Origin: Psychrobacter nivimaris
GTDB taxonomy: Bacteria > Pseudomonadota > Gammaproteobacteria > Pseudomonadales > Moraxellaceae
NCBI RefSeq assembly: GCF_009812035.1
Contig: NZ_VZIZ01000020.1
Coordinates: forward strand, 1 to 64,000
DNA length: 64,000 nucleotides
Direction: 5' to 3'
Both the position numbers and the translations under genes were made by a program. Positions 36,585 to 45,219 of this stretch are shown piece after piece. Every line of letters starts with the position of its first letter. Position 1 is the stretch's first letter. Below the pieces are notes generated by a model, which ran no database searches, was not told the DNA's origin, and saw only the letters and a program-made list of their open reading frames with translations.

Positions 36585-37142
36585 TTAGTTTTTTACAATG
36601 ATACCGCAACCGATACGATCGCCTGCATTACCTGAAGGTTGACTGGTATAGTCGTCAACGCCAGCATGTACGATAAAGGCCAAACGATTTACGCTGTATT
36701 TGCCTGCTTCAGTCGCTGCGATTTTCTTGTTCACATAGTTAATAGTAGCAACACCGTCTTCATTGGCAGTTAAGTTTGGTAAGTCACCAGCATGACCATT
36801 CATATCATCTGGATTAGAGTGTGGCTTGTTGTCTGGGTTGAAGTGACCGCCTGCTGCTTTACCCATAACGTCACAGCTGCCTGTTTCGTGGATATGTAAT
36901 GAGACAGTTCTACCTGGCTGTAGGTTAGTAAGTTTACCATAAACTTGGACGCCGCCATCGACTGGACGTAAGAAAACTTGACCAACTTCTTTCTTCTCAC
37001 CATCTACTGTTTGTATGGTTGATTTTAGAGTCGGCTGTGCTAAAGGATTACCCGTTTGCATTTGACTTTCTACGGTTTGGCAACCAGTCATTGCTAACGC
37101 TGAACCGCATAATAGGGTACTTACAAGTAATGTCTTATTCAT
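36585..37142 (-). CDS. sodC: Cu/Zn superoxide dismutase, lipoprotein type
   Basis: 185 aa periplasmic SOD. The lipobox MTGC puts a lipidated Cys at residue 21. Metal ligands are all visible: His83, His85, His100, His108, His117, Asp120 and His159. Cys90 and a C-terminal Cys in GDRIGCGII form the usual disulfide. I place the start at 37142 because GGAG lies seven bases upstream; the longer frame begins with TTG inside that Shine-Dalgarno region. It protects against superoxide outside the cytoplasm. Single gene, facing topA. Confidence 0.95.
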   Translation of the reverse strand: MNKTLLVSTLLCGSALAMTGCQTVESQMQTGNPLAQPTLKSTIQTVDGEKKEVGQVFLRPVDGGVQVYGKLTNLQPGRTVSLHIHETGSCDVMGKAAGGHFNPDNKPHSNPDDMNGHAGDLPNLTANEDGVATINYVNKKIAATEAGKYSVNRLAFIVHAGVDDYTSQPSGNAGDRIGCGIIVKN

Positions 37143-37502
37143 TATTATCTCCAATTGTTTGAGTTGTTATTTTTAATCTTCATTAAAGTCACGAATATCT
37201 ATCGTTATCGTTCTATAAAATCGGTGTCAATATTCGTTAACATCGGAGTCAGTATAGCCAAGCTAACTCTATAGTTATTCATCAAATGCGCAACAATCAG
37301 TTAATAAATGTAAGTAACGTATGGGTTTGAAAAACGAACTAAGATAAATGATTTTCAAAATTAAATGGCTTTAAATGCGTGAGAAACCTACTAAGAAGGC
37401 TATGAACTGCAAGCAAATGAATAACAAACAGGTATAAAAAAGCCGCTCACCATAGTGATGAGCGGCTTCTTAATCTATAGGACGAGTTTAATAAAGGTTC
37501 AA
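37143..37502. other. Gene-free region between sodC and lon
   Basis: This 360-bp gap holds the sodC promoter and the lon terminator hairpin (37438-37471). No other gene or repeat is seen. Confidence 0.6.
37438..37471 (-). terminator. Terminator after lon
   Basis: AAGCCGCTCACCA and TGATGAGCGGCTT form a GC-rich stem. On the - strand TTTTTTA follows the stem. Confidence 0.8.
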
Positions 37503-40106
37503 TTAATTGTGCAGTGCTTTACCAGAGGTTTTATCAACGGTCACTTTGGCAGGTTTGATTGGCGTTGGCATACTGACCAAAGCAACCTTTAAGATTTCTT
37601 CAATCGTCGCGACTGGCTGAATGGTTAGGCCTTCTTTCACGTTATCAGGGATATCAGCCAGATCACGCTCATTGGTCGCTGGAATCAAGACGTGCTTGAT
37701 ACCGCCACGATGTGCCGCCAGCAACTTCTCTTTGAGACCGCCGATACGTAGGATCTTACCGCGTAAAGTAATCTCACCTGTCATCGCAATATCTGGACGG
37801 ATAGCGATACCTGTCAATGCAGAGACGAGCGCGGTCGTCAGTGCACCACCAGCAGATGGGCCATCTTTTGGCGTGGCACCTTCTGGCATATGGACATGAA
37901 CGTCTGTTGTTTTAAACGTCTCGTAATCAATGCCTAAGCTATCTCCGCGAGCACGAACCACGCTCATGGCTGCGCGAATCGACTCTTTCATCACATCGCC
38001 TAATGAACCAGTAAAGCTAAGCTCGCCTTTACCTTTCATGCCGACCGCTTCGATAGTCAGTAGTTCACCACCGACTTGAGTCCATGCAAGACCAGTAATA
38101 CGACCAATCTCAGGTTTTTCTTCAGCCAGACCGTAGTCATACTGATGTACACCTAGATAGTCATCGATGTTCTTGTCATCGACTGTCACTAGCTGACGTT
38201 CTGCTTTTTTCGGAGCGCGCGCACCATGAGTTTCAACCGAACCGCGAACCACTTTGCGGCAGATCTTATTCACTTCACGTTCAAGGTTACGCACACCTGC
38301 TTCACGCGTATAACTACGCACGATGCTGTGCAATGCGGCTTCAACAATCTGAATTTCGCCTTCTTTGAGACCGTTTTGCTTAATCGCTTTTGGCACTAGG
38401 TATTTCTGTGCGATATTGACCTTTTCTTCTTCGGTATAACCCGGCAGACGAATGACTTCCATACGGTCAAGCAGCGCAGGCGGAATATCCATGCTGTTGG
38501 CAGTACAGATAAACATCACTTGTGACAAATCTAAGTCCATATCTAAATAATGGTCGTTGAACGTATCGTTCTGTGATGGATCCAATACTTCAAGCAACGC
38601 TGATGCTGGATCACCGCGGAAGTCTTGCGCCATCTTATCGATTTCATCCAATAAAAACAGCGGGTTTTTGACTTCTACTTTTGCAAGAGACTGAACGATT
38701 TTACCTGGCATCGCACCGATATAGGTACGGCGATGACCACGAATCTCTGCTTCATCACGTACGCCGCCAAGCGCCATACGTACAAACTTACGACCCGTGG
38801 CACGGGCGATAGATTCACCCAACGAGGTTTTACCGACACCTGGAGGACCGACGAGACATAGAATCGGACCACGAAGTTTCTTCACGCGTGATTGCACGGC
38901 GAGGTACTCTAAGATGCGGTCTTTTACATCTTGTAGACCATAATGATCTTCGTCTAATACTGTTTTGGCTTTGTCTAAATTGATCGAGACTTTGGTCGTC
39001 GCATTCCACGGCGTGTCCAAAATCCATTCAATATAGTTGCGTACCACTGATGATTCACTTGACGCAGGTGGCATCATTTTGAGCTTTTTGAACTCTTGCT
39101 CAGCTTTTTTGCGCACGTCTTCTGGCAAGTCAGCATCTTCTAAGCGCTGCTCTAGCTCAGCCACATCATCTTCACCATCGAACGCGCCGTCATTCATATC
39201 TGACAGCTCATTTTTGATGGCTTTCATCTTTTCATTCAAGAAGTATTCGCGCTGATTGTCTTCCATTTGCTGACGGACAGCATCTTGGATATCTTGTTCG
39301 ATATTTTGCTCAGCACTTTGCTTGACTAGATATTCAGTCAAAGTATTGATATGCGTTTTGATATCGTCTTCTTCTAGGAAAGACTGTTTGATATCAAGGT
39401 CCATCGACACACGAGTTGAGATGAAATAAACCAACTCAAGCAAGTCGTCGATACGCTTAGCCACACGAGTCAGCTCACGTGCATTGCGAAGTCGCGCATC
39501 TGCATAGCTTTCGAATAATGTGGTTAACGCTTGAATGGTATTTTTCTGTTGGCTCTCATCCATGCTGACATCGAGGTCGGCACGTTCAAATCTCGCCATT
39601 AATAAATCATCATGACCTTCTATATTGTCAACACGAGCGCGGTATTGACCTTCGATCAATACTTTAATGCAGTTCTCATCGCTGTCATGTGGCATGGTGC
39701 TGACGATGCGGCACACCGTACCGTACTGATACAAGTTATCTTGGTCAATATCTTCGGTCAGTGAGTCTTTTTGCGCGACGACCAGTACTTTGTTGCCATA
39801 CTCAGATTGTGCCAACTCAACCGCTTTCACCGATGGTGCGCGTCCCACAAACAATGCAATCTGCATATGTGGATAGACGACAACGTCGCGTAATGCTAGC
39901 AGTGGCAGATAGCTTTCATCTTCATTGTCTTTGACAGTGTTGGATGAGGCATTTAACGCATCCGTAGATGCGCTTTCTGTCTCATTGTTCGCATCAGCAC
40001 TGATGTTAGCGTCAGTGTCAGTATTTGCATCAGACGTCGTGTCAGTGTTAAGGGCAGATGATACATCGATGTCGATGTTGTCTTTATCAATATTATGTTC
40101 ACTCAT
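37503..40106 (-). CDS. lon: ATP-dependent protease Lon
   Basis: 867 aa. Substrate-binding LAN domain begins near RDVVVYPHM (residue 73). The AAA+ domain has Walker A GPPGVGKTS (420-428) and RGHRRTYIGAMPG. The protease dyad is Ser751 (GPSAGGA) and Lys794 (GGLKEK). It degrades misfolded and regulatory proteins. The start at 40106 (MSEHNIDK) has GAGGAA seven bases upstream; the longer frame to 40175 has none. About 55 extra N-terminal residues, rich in Asp, Thr, Ala and Asn, precede the normal Lon N-terminus. Confidence 0.97.
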   Translation of the reverse strand: MSEHNIDKDNIDIDVSSALNTDTTSDANTDTDANISADANNETESASTDALNASSNTVKDNEDESYLPLLALRDVVVYPHMQIALFVGRAPSVKAVELAQSEYGNKVLVVAQKDSLTEDIDQDNLYQYGTVCRIVSTMPHDSDENCIKVLIEGQYRARVDNIEGHDDLLMARFERADLDVSMDESQQKNTIQALTTLFESYADARLRNARELTRVAKRIDDLLELVYFISTRVSMDLDIKQSFLEEDDIKTHINTLTEYLVKQSAEQNIEQDIQDAVRQQMEDNQREYFLNEKMKAIKNELSDMNDGAFDGEDDVAELEQRLEDADLPEDVRKKAEQEFKKLKMMPPASSESSVVRNYIEWILDTPWNATTKVSINLDKAKTVLDEDHYGLQDVKDRILEYLAVQSRVKKLRGPILCLVGPPGVGKTSLGESIARATGRKFVRMALGGVRDEAEIRGHRRTYIGAMPGKIVQSLAKVEVKNPLFLLDEIDKMAQDFRGDPASALLEVLDPSQNDTFNDHYLDMDLDLSQVMFICTANSMDIPPALLDRMEVIRLPGYTEEEKVNIAQKYLVPKAIKQNGLKEGEIQIVEAALHSIVRSYTREAGVRNLEREVNKICRKVVRGSVETHGARAPKKAERQLVTVDDKNIDDYLGVHQYDYGLAEEKPEIGRITGLAWTQVGGELLTIEAVGMKGKGELSFTGSLGDVMKESIRAAMSVVRARGDSLGIDYETFKTTDVHVHMPEGATPKDGPSAGGALTTALVSALTGIAIRPDIAMTGEITLRGKILRIGGLKEKLLAAHRGGIKHVLIPATNERDLADIPDNVKEGLTIQPVATIEEILKVALVSMPTPIKPAKVTVDKTSGKALHN

Positions 40107-40540
40107 ATGTTTTTCCTCGTTCCCCAGACTTGTAAAGTCAAGTTCGTGGTTCATGTTTAGATAAATGGTGCTCACGAAAAAAATTGCAAGGCTGATTGGT
40201 GAAGTCGTCTGCTTATCTTTGTTAAATAGTTATCTGAGCGTCCAGTTATTAATGCAATTAATGTGGGTAACGATGTGTCGTCAATAGTGTGACTGGTATA
40301 TGAGTGATAAAAATAGTTAGAAATTATAGAAGAGGGTTTAGATGTATAGGTGATATTTGGCTACCCGTGATGATGTTTAATCGGTTCTATGCGTAGGCTT
40401 TATAAGCAAAATAAGGTAAACTGGCGCGCGTCTAAAATAGGCTCTCATATTGAGACGTTTTAGACAACAGGGCGATATTCATTAGTTTCAATATTCATAG
40501 GTCTCAATACGACCAAAGTATAAAGAACAAGGGGCAACAC
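40107..40540. other. Divergent promoter region of lon and the YuiF-type transporter
   Basis: This 434-bp gap contains TATTGAGAC (40448-40456) and its complement GTCTCAATA (40501-40509), 44 bases apart, just before the transporter gene. No ORF is supported. Confidence 0.5.
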
Positions 40541-41902
40541 ATGGCCATCAATGCGGTATTGCTAGCAGTTATTATTATGCTAGGACTGTCACTTTCGCGA
40601 GTGCACGTGGTGCTCAGTTTATTAATCGGCGCGCTGGCAGGTGGACTGCTAGCCGGTCTCGGCATTACTGATACGCTCAATGCTTTTCAAGAAGGCATCC
40701 GTAATGGCGCAGAGATTGCGCTGTCGTATGCACTGCTTGGGGCGTTTGCGGTAGCGATTGCTCATTCGGGCTTGCCGCAATCGTTGGCAGGCGCGGTCAT
40801 CAAGCGTATTGATGCTGCTGGCACGAGTGGCATGATTAAGTACATGCTGTTTGCAGGCCTCATTACCATGAGCTGCTTTAGCCAAAACTTAATCCCTATT
40901 CATATTGCCTTTATTCCGCTACTGGTACCGCCACTATTGTTAGCATTCAATCGCATGCAGATTGATAGACGCCTGATTGCTTGTCTGATTACGTTTGGAC
41001 TGGTCACCACCTATATGTTTATTCCTTATGGCTTTGGTGATATCTATCTCAATCAGATTATGCTAAAAAACGTGGGTGAAGCGGGCATTGATGTCGCCAA
41101 TATTTCTGTGGTGCAAGCCATGGCGATTCCTGCGTTAGGCATGCTAATTGGTTTGCTGGTTGCCGTATTTATCAGCTACCGTAAGCCACGCGCATATCAA
41201 CAGATTGCAATAGATCAGCAAGCACATGATGCTGTAGTAGAAGGTGATGCATTAAGCAAAACTGCCGCTGGTGCACAGTCGCAAAGCAAGCTAAAGACAC
41301 TGGTTGCACTGGCAGCTATCGTGACTGCTTTTGTGGTGCAGTTATATACTGATTCGCTACTACTTGGCTCAATGTTTGGCTTCGGTGTGTTTATGGCCAC
41401 CGGCGTGGTGAAGTGGCGTGATGCTGACGGCGTCTTTAATGACGGTATCAAACTGATGGCGATGATTGGCTTTATTATGATTACCGCGCAAGGCTTTGCT
41501 GAAGTAATGAAAGCGACTGAGCAGATTCAGCCATTGGTCGATGGAGCAGCGTCACTATTCGCTGGTAATAAAGCGATGGCGGCATTTATCATGCTATTGA
41601 TTGGTTTGATTGTGACCATGGGTATCGGTTCTTCATTTTCGACCATTCCTATTTTGGCCGCGATTTATGTACCGCTATGTATCTCTTTAGGGTTTTCACC
41701 ACTCGCGACCGTGGCGATTATCGGTACGGCTGGTGCGCTAGGTGATGCGGGTTCGCCTGCGTCAGATTCGACATTGGGGCCAACCTCTGGTCTAAATATC
41801 GATGGTCAACATGATCATATTAAAGACAGTGTGATACCGACATTCTTACATTATAATATTCCGCTACTCGCATTTGGTTGGATTGCGGCGATGGTGTTGT
41901 AG
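40541..41902 (+). CDS. YuiF-type Na+/H+ antiporter-family transporter
   Basis: 453 aa inner-membrane protein with about eleven helices. SCFSQNLIPIHIAFIPLLVP, GIGSSFSTIPILAAIYVPLC and GTAGALGDAGSPASDSTLGP are characteristic of this NhaC-related group. Members are annotated as antiporters or as amino-acid (histidine) permeases; no substrate is proven here. A soluble loop lies at about residues 225-250. Single gene, divergent from lon, with its own terminator. Confidence 0.88.
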   Translation: MAINAVLLAVIIMLGLSLSRVHVVLSLLIGALAGGLLAGLGITDTLNAFQEGIRNGAEIALSYALLGAFAVAIAHSGLPQSLAGAVIKRIDAAGTSGMIKYMLFAGLITMSCFSQNLIPIHIAFIPLLVPPLLLAFNRMQIDRRLIACLITFGLVTTYMFIPYGFGDIYLNQIMLKNVGEAGIDVANISVVQAMAIPALGMLIGLLVAVFISYRKPRAYQQIAIDQQAHDAVVEGDALSKTAAGAQSQSKLKTLVALAAIVTAFVVQLYTDSLLLGSMFGFGVFMATGVVKWRDADGVFNDGIKLMAMIGFIMITAQGFAEVMKATEQIQPLVDGAASLFAGNKAMAAFIMLLIGLIVTMGIGSSFSTIPILAAIYVPLCISLGFSPLATVAIIGTAGALGDAGSPASDSTLGPTSGLNIDGQHDHIKDSVIPTFLHYNIPLLAFGWIAAMVL

Positions 41903-41942
41903 GTGATTTGGTCAGCCCTTTAAATCAATCCAAGTACCCAAC

Positions 41943-41977
41943 AAAAAAGACGCTTATCGGTAAGCGTCTTTTTTTGC
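41943..41977 (+). terminator. Terminator after the YuiF-type gene
   Basis: AAAAAAGACGCTTA pairs with TAAGCGTCTTTTTT around a 4-base loop, with a further T run. Confidence 0.88.
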
Positions 41978-42020
41978 ATTAGTTATAGGACTGTTAGAAT
42001 AATTAAATTAGACGGTTATC

Positions 42021-42443
42021 TTAAGTACCGATATCTTGCTTTATACTTTCTATATTTTTGCGCAACAGGTATACGAAAAACAGCGTAATGAAAGGGTCAT
42101 AAACACGATCTAGTCTCAAATCGCCATTGATGTATTCAACAATAGTCAACGCAAACAAAGACAGCAGAATAAAAGAAAAGCATTGAGATATAGGAACCAA
42201 AAAACGTAGAAAAGATGTGCTGCTAGAGGGCTTTATATGACGTATTTCAATATGGGCGCTAAGCGCGAAGGTATAAAATGCTGCAAGCGCTAGCAAAAAG
42301 GTTCTTAGTTCAGCAAAATTAAAGCCGTTGTAATCATAAATATAAGCCGCAGGCGTGGCTAAGAGTAATAGCACGAACAGATAAAAACAAACTTGTAGCG
42401 AAGCGGGCGACATAAACTCTTTTTTTACTTTGTCCACGATCAA
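42021..42443 (-). CDS. Small membrane protein of unknown function
   Basis: 140 aa with four hydrophobic segments at about residues 14-36, 44-62, 82-105 and 115-130. I do not recognise the family. The frame opens with TTG at 42443; a GTG at 42437 and an ATG at 42413 (MSPASLQVC, preceded by AAGAG) are also possible, and the last gives a 130-aa protein. A Fur-box-like sequence overlaps its promoter region. Single gene. Confidence 0.6.
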   Translation of the reverse strand: MIVDKVKKEFMSPASLQVCFYLFVLLLLATPAAYIYDYNGFNFAELRTFLLALAAFYTFALSAHIEIRHIKPSSSTSFLRFLVPISQCFSFILLSLFALTIVEYINGDLRLDRVYDPFITLFFVYLLRKNIESIKQDIGT

Positions 42444-42456
42444 CGACCTATACTGT

Positions 42457-42476
42457 AATGATAATTATTTGCGATA
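42457..42476. promoter_or_regulatory. Fur-box-like site upstream of the 140-aa membrane protein
   Basis: AATGATAATTATTTGCGATA has good agreement with the Fur consensus, 14 bp upstream of the TTG start. Confidence 0.45.
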
Positions 42477-42594
42477 AGTATAGTTTATAGGCCATGTAGA
42501 AACAATAGTTTGGCAATGAAAAGCAAGCGTCGATCAAATCAAACCACTCTATAACCGCGTTTCTTCAAATTGTGCTCTATCAGTTATATATGTG

Positions 42595-42846
42595 TTATTC
42601 ATCAAAATCTTTTATCTCACCGCTTAAACTACTCAAAAACGCATCGCTTTGCGCCAATAGTTTATTTAGATGCTCTTCATTGACTAGCTGTGTCATCTCC
42701 TCAGAGCTAAACGGCTGCTCTTGACTGTAGTAACGTATCTCTCTAGCGTCTTCATTGCCTAACGTCTGTAAATATTCATCCACACTGTCTGCACTGGAAT
42801 CAGCAGCGCTAGAGTTAATGTCCATCGCTTGTTTATCGTCTTTCAT
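42595..42846 (-). CDS. Small acidic protein of unknown function
   Basis: 83 aa from the ATG at 42846. The protein is acidic and hydrophilic with a Ser/Ala/Asp-rich N-terminus, a central YYSQEQPFSSEEMTQLVNEE and a probable C-terminal helix. No family is recognised. It starts within the stop codon of the cyclo-ligase gene (TAATG), with AAGGTGG upstream, so the two are translationally coupled. A longer frame to 42900 would lie inside the upstream gene and is not needed. Confidence 0.7.
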   Translation of the reverse strand: MKDDKQAMDINSSAADSSADSVDEYLQTLGNEDAREIRYYSQEQPFSSEEMTQLVNEEHLNKLLAQSDAFLSSLSGEIKDFDE

Positions 42847-43565
42847 TAAAACCACCTTATGCCGCTTGGTGTGATTAAGCCATCTAATGGCACATCCCAC
42901 GGCTGATGTGCTAATTGTTCAACTATTTGAAAATCATAGCACCAGCCTATCTTTAATGGCTTTTTAGCGCCCGACCGATAACTTTTCCCAAGGGTCGTAT
43001 CATAGAACCCGCCACCCATACCCATACGGTTGCCGTTTAGGTCTACCGCCACCAGTGGACAAATAATCACGTCTAGTTCTGACGCGCATAGCAGAGCGCG
43101 GCTGTGGTTTTGTTTCATACCTAAGTGATGAATGCGAGTGGGGACATTGACCAGTTTTGAATGATAGACAGGCACAAAGCGCAATCGTTTATCATCATTA
43201 CCATTGCTAGTACGGCCAAGTGAGCCGACGACTGGTAAGTAAGGAAAATAGCCTAAGCGTTGACACCAGTCTAATATTAGCTGAGTAGGTAGCTCACCAA
43301 AGCCATCATAATAAAGCCCAATGCGTACATGTGTAGGCAATCGCTGCTGTAGTTTGGTCAAATGTAAGCTTGCAGACTGAGCAAGTTGTCTACGTTCTCC
43401 ATCGCTCAACTGACGGCGTTGGCGAGTAAAGTGTCGTCTAGGCGGGTTACTTAGTGTGGGCTCTTGTGAGTTAAAAGTTTTTGGCTCAGTGGGCATAGTT
43501 TTAGAGTGCATAGGTATCTTATCCAATGAAGTATCAGATTGGTGGTGACAGGCGTTTTTAGACAT
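42846..43565 (-). CDS. 5-formyltetrahydrofolate cyclo-ligase
   Basis: 239 aa; converts 5-formyl-THF to 5,10-methenyl-THF using ATP (YgfA/Fau family). The conserved MGMGGGFYDTTLG loop and IGLYYDGFGELPT, LDVIICPLVAVDLNGNR segments identify it. At 239 aa it is longer than the usual ~180-200 because of about 45 polar N-terminal residues; internal Met residues at 19 and 24 are alternative starts, and no strong Shine-Dalgarno site is seen. A decayed repeat end lies just upstream. Confidence 0.9.
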   Translation of the reverse strand: MSKNACHHQSDTSLDKIPMHSKTMPTEPKTFNSQEPTLSNPPRRHFTRQRRQLSDGERRQLAQSASLHLTKLQQRLPTHVRIGLYYDGFGELPTQLILDWCQRLGYFPYLPVVGSLGRTSNGNDDKRLRFVPVYHSKLVNVPTRIHHLGMKQNHSRALLCASELDVIICPLVAVDLNGNRMGMGGGFYDTTLGKSYRSGAKKPLKIGWCYDFQIVEQLAHQPWDVPLDGLITPSGIRWF

Positions 43566-43590
43566 TCGTTTTTAGGCATCGCTCAAGGCT

Positions 43591-43616
43591 ATTTGTGAAT
43601 ATTCAACACGTCCTAG
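43591..43616. repeat. Decayed right end of a 283-bp-type MITE
   Basis: ATTTGTGAATATTCAACACG followed by TCCTAG matches the right end of the 28885-29167 element with few changes. No left end is recognisable. It lies just upstream of the cyclo-ligase gene. Confidence 0.5.
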
Positions 43617-43721
43617 TCATGCTATCATAACGCCACTTTATATCGTATTCTCCTTTATGTGCAGCAGATGTTGCATTTTTTAGAGCAGTCATAAAACAAC
43701 AAACCATCAAAGAGGGTAGTT

Positions 43722-45125
43722 ATGTCGACACAGAATCAGGCAACTCGTACCGAAAAAGACACCATGGGTAACGTAGAAGTCCCAGCTGATGCCTATTGGG
43801 GTGCACAAACCCAGCGTAGCCGCGAAAACTTCAAAATCGGTGGCGAGACATTGCCGCGTCCGATGATTGAAGCGATGGCACTGGTCAAAAAAGCCGCTGC
43901 GATTACTAATGCAAGCCTAGAGCGTATCGAAGACGACAAGCGTGATCTTATCGTACAAGCCGCTGACGAAATCATCAATGGTGGTCTGGTTGATCAGTTC
44001 CCATTGGTCGTATGGCAGACAGGTTCTGGCACACAGTCAAACATGAACATGAACGAAGTGCTTGCCAACCGTGCTAACGAAATCGCGGGTTCTGAGCGTG
44101 GCAGCTACACGCCAATTCACCCAAATGACCATGTAAACCATGCACAGTCTACCAACGACAGCTTCCCAACGGCGATTCGTGTGGCTGCTGCGCGTCAGAT
44201 CAACAGCTTATTGATTCCAGCGGTAAAAGCACTACGCGATACCCTTGATAAAAAAGCAAAAGAATTCGATAGCATCGTAAAAATCGGTCGTACGCATTTG
44301 CAAGACGCCACGCCATTGACCCTAGGCCAAGAGTTCAGCGGCTATGTGAGCCAACTTGACCATGCATTGACTCGTATCGACAACGCGCTACAAGGTCTAT
44401 ATGAATTGCCACTAGGCGGCACTGCGGTTGGTACTGGTCTAAACGCCCATCCTGACTATGCGGTAAAATCAGCTGAGCAACTAGCGACTTTGACTGGCTT
44501 GCCATTCGTTACGTCACCAAACAAATTTGAAGCATTAGCTGCTCGTGATGCTGAAGTATTTGCGTCAGGCGCACTCAAAACTCTAGCAGCTAGCTTAAAC
44601 AAAATCGCTAACGACGTACGTTGGTTAGCATCAGGTCCTCGTTGTGGTTTGGGTGAGTTGACGATTCCTGAAAATGAGCCAGGCTCTTCTATCATGCCGG
44701 GTAAAGTAAACCCAACGCAGTCAGAAGCAATGACGATGGTTGTCGCTCAGGTCATGGGTAACGACACGACGATCAGCATGGCTGGCGCATCAGGTAACTT
44801 TGAGCTAAACGTATACAAGCCAGTTATCGCCTTTAACTTATTGCAATCTATCAAGCTGCTTGGCGATGCGTGCAACAGCTTCAATGAAAACTGCGCCGTC
44901 GGTATCGAGCCAGTAAAAGACAAAATTGATGACTTCTTGCATAACTCATTGATGCTAGTGACGTCATTAAACCGTCATGTTGGTTATGAAAATGCGGCGA
45001 AGATCGCTAAGACGGCATATAAAGAAAACAAGACGTTGAAGCAAGTAGCGGTTGAGCTAGAGCTATTAACTGAAGCGCAGTTTGATGAGTGGGTCATTCC
45101 TGCTGATATGGTACATCCTAAGTAA
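43722..45125 (+). CDS. fumC: Fumarate hydratase, class II
   Basis: 467 aa; converts fumarate to malate in the TCA cycle without an iron-sulfur cluster. The signature [11 protein letters not shown] is present with the catalytic loop serine at Ser323, together with [29 protein letters not shown] and [21 protein letters not shown] lies just before the ATG. It is a single gene with its own terminator at 45152-45186. Confidence 0.97.
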   Translation: MSTQNQATRTEKDTMGNVEVPADAYWGAQTQRSRENFKIGGETLPRPMIEAMALVKKAAAITNASLERIEDDKRDLIVQAADEIINGGLVDQFPLVVWQTGSGTQSNMNMNEVLANRANEIAGSERGSYTPIHPNDHVNHAQSTNDSFPTAIRVAAARQINSLLIPAVKALRDTLDKKAKEFDSIVKIGRTHLQDATPLTLGQEFSGYVSQLDHALTRIDNALQGLYELPLGGTAVGTGLNAHPDYAVKSAEQLATLTGLPFVTSPNKFEALAARDAEVFASGALKTLAASLNKIANDVRWLASGPRCGLGELTIPENEPGSSIMPGKVNPTQSEAMTMVVAQVMGNDTTISMAGASGNFELNVYKPVIAFNLLQSIKLLGDACNSFNENCAVGIEPVKDKIDDFLHNSLMLVTSLNRHVGYENAAKIAKTAYKENKTLKQVAVELELLTEAQFDEWVIPADMVHPK

Positions 45126-45151
45126 GCTATCTAATAGTTTTTTAGAATAGT

Positions 45152-45186
45152 AAAAAGACCTTGTCATGTGGCAAGGTCTTTTTTTT
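45152..45186 (+). terminator. Terminator after fumC
   Basis: AAAAAGACCTTG and CAAGGTCTTTTT pair around ATCATGTGG-like loop bases, followed by a long T run. Confidence 0.85.
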
Positions 45187-45219
45187 GGTTGTAACAAACT
45201 CAGTGTTTCTTACTGCTTT

